Assembly: GCA_034430425.1 (NCBI GenBank)
Contig: DAOUEK010000103.1
Span: 1-6,585 of the forward strand
Direction of reading: 5' to 3'
DNA: 6,585 nucleotides
Source: WVZH01 sp034430425
Lineage (GTDB): Bacteria > Chloroflexota > Anaerolineae > Anaerolineales > E44-bin32
Shown: piece after piece, positions 6,334-6,585 of the stretch
Layout: each line of letters begins with the position of its first letter
How positions within the stretch are numbered: position 1 is the first letter of the stretch
Program-made: the position numbers and the translations under genes
Notes under the pieces: model-generated
Told to the model about the DNA's origin: nothing
Database searches by the model: none
The model's input: only the letters and a program-made list of their open reading frames with translations

Positions 6334-6585
6334 TTAGTTCGATTCAGTAAAATTACGAATCTGCTGGTATACCGGAGAGGTGAAAAACCGTAAAGCACTC
6401 ACTAGATGCCGGATCAGATATCTATTTATACCTCTACTCTCCCGTTGTGCATCATGGATAATATGGAGATTTGTATCCACTCCGATTCGTAAACCGGCCA
6501 ATCTCGCTCGGCAGCAGAAATCAACGTCTTCGAAATATAGATGGTAGCGCTCATCAAATCCCCCTAATTGATTAAAGACCGTCGT
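6334..6585 (-). CDS. Family-2 glycosyltransferase, C-terminal part (5' end cut by window edge)
   Basis: The last 83 residues of a glycosyltransferase are open from the right edge to a TAA at 6334-6336. The visible part carries FNQLGGFDERYHLYFEDVDF (4-23), the acidic E-D-V-D acceptor-side motif of GT2 enzymes. It continues as CCRARLAGLRIGVDTNLHII (24-43) and HDAQRES (44-50), the pattern seen in rhamnosyltransferase-like (WbbL type) members. A basic region with SALRFFTSP follows, then the stop. No membrane helix is evident in this tail. The N-terminal nucleotide-binding half lies outside the window, so sugar and linkage cannot be assigned. It shares strand and theme with the operon but is separated from wzz by the AT-rich gap, so it may belong to a different transcript. 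Confidence 0.85.
   Translation of the reverse strand, partial: TTVFNQLGGFDERYHLYFEDVDFCCRARLAGLRIGVDTNLHIIHDAQRESRGINRYLIRHLVSALRFFTSPVYQQIRNFTESN

Overview
This window holds part of a surface or secreted polysaccharide gene cluster of the Wzx/Wzy (polymerase-dependent) type. Every gene I can support lies on the minus strand, so transcription runs from right to left. In that order they are: the last 83 residues of a family-2 glycosyltransferase cut by the right edge (6334-6585); an AT-rich stretch of about 570 bases with no convincing gene; a Wzz-type chain-length regulator (4960-5751); a Wzy/O-antigen-ligase-type integral membrane polymerase (3364-4923, start uncertain); a WecA/TagO/MraY-family polyprenyl-phosphate sugar-1-phosphate transferase (2351-3367); an ExoA-like family-2 glycosyltransferase (1335-2339); and a WbaP/WcaJ-like polyprenyl glycosylphosphotransferase cut by the left edge (1-1338).

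The five genes from wzz to the left edge are packed like one operon. The gaps are about 36 bases (wzz to wzy, or 24 if the earlier GTG is used), a 4-base ATGA overlap (wzy to the WecA-like gene), 11 bases, and a 4-base TTGA overlap (ExoA-like to WbaP-like). A candidate promoter with 5/6 matches to both sigma-70 hexamers lies directly in front of wzz, followed by a very short leader and a good Shine-Dalgarno sequence.

The likely pathway is as follows. A phosphoglycosyl transferase starts a sugar on the undecaprenyl carrier at the cytoplasmic face, glycosyltransferases extend it, an unseen flippase exports it, Wzy polymerises the repeat unit outside the membrane and Wzz sets chain length. The cluster carries two initiating enzymes of unrelated folds, one polytopic and one monotopic; this is its most notable feature. 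No flippase (Wzx), outer-membrane exporter, tyrosine kinase or sugar-nucleotide gene lies in the window.

The organism is a bacterium of moderate GC content. The style of the proteins (compact Wzz without kinase, ExoA-like transferase next to two initiating transferases) would fit an environmental lineage such as Chloroflexota, but this is a weak inference. I found no RNA gene, CRISPR array, insertion sequence or clearly novel system. The least explained part is the AT-rich gap 5764-6333, which may hold a decayed gene and regulatory sites.
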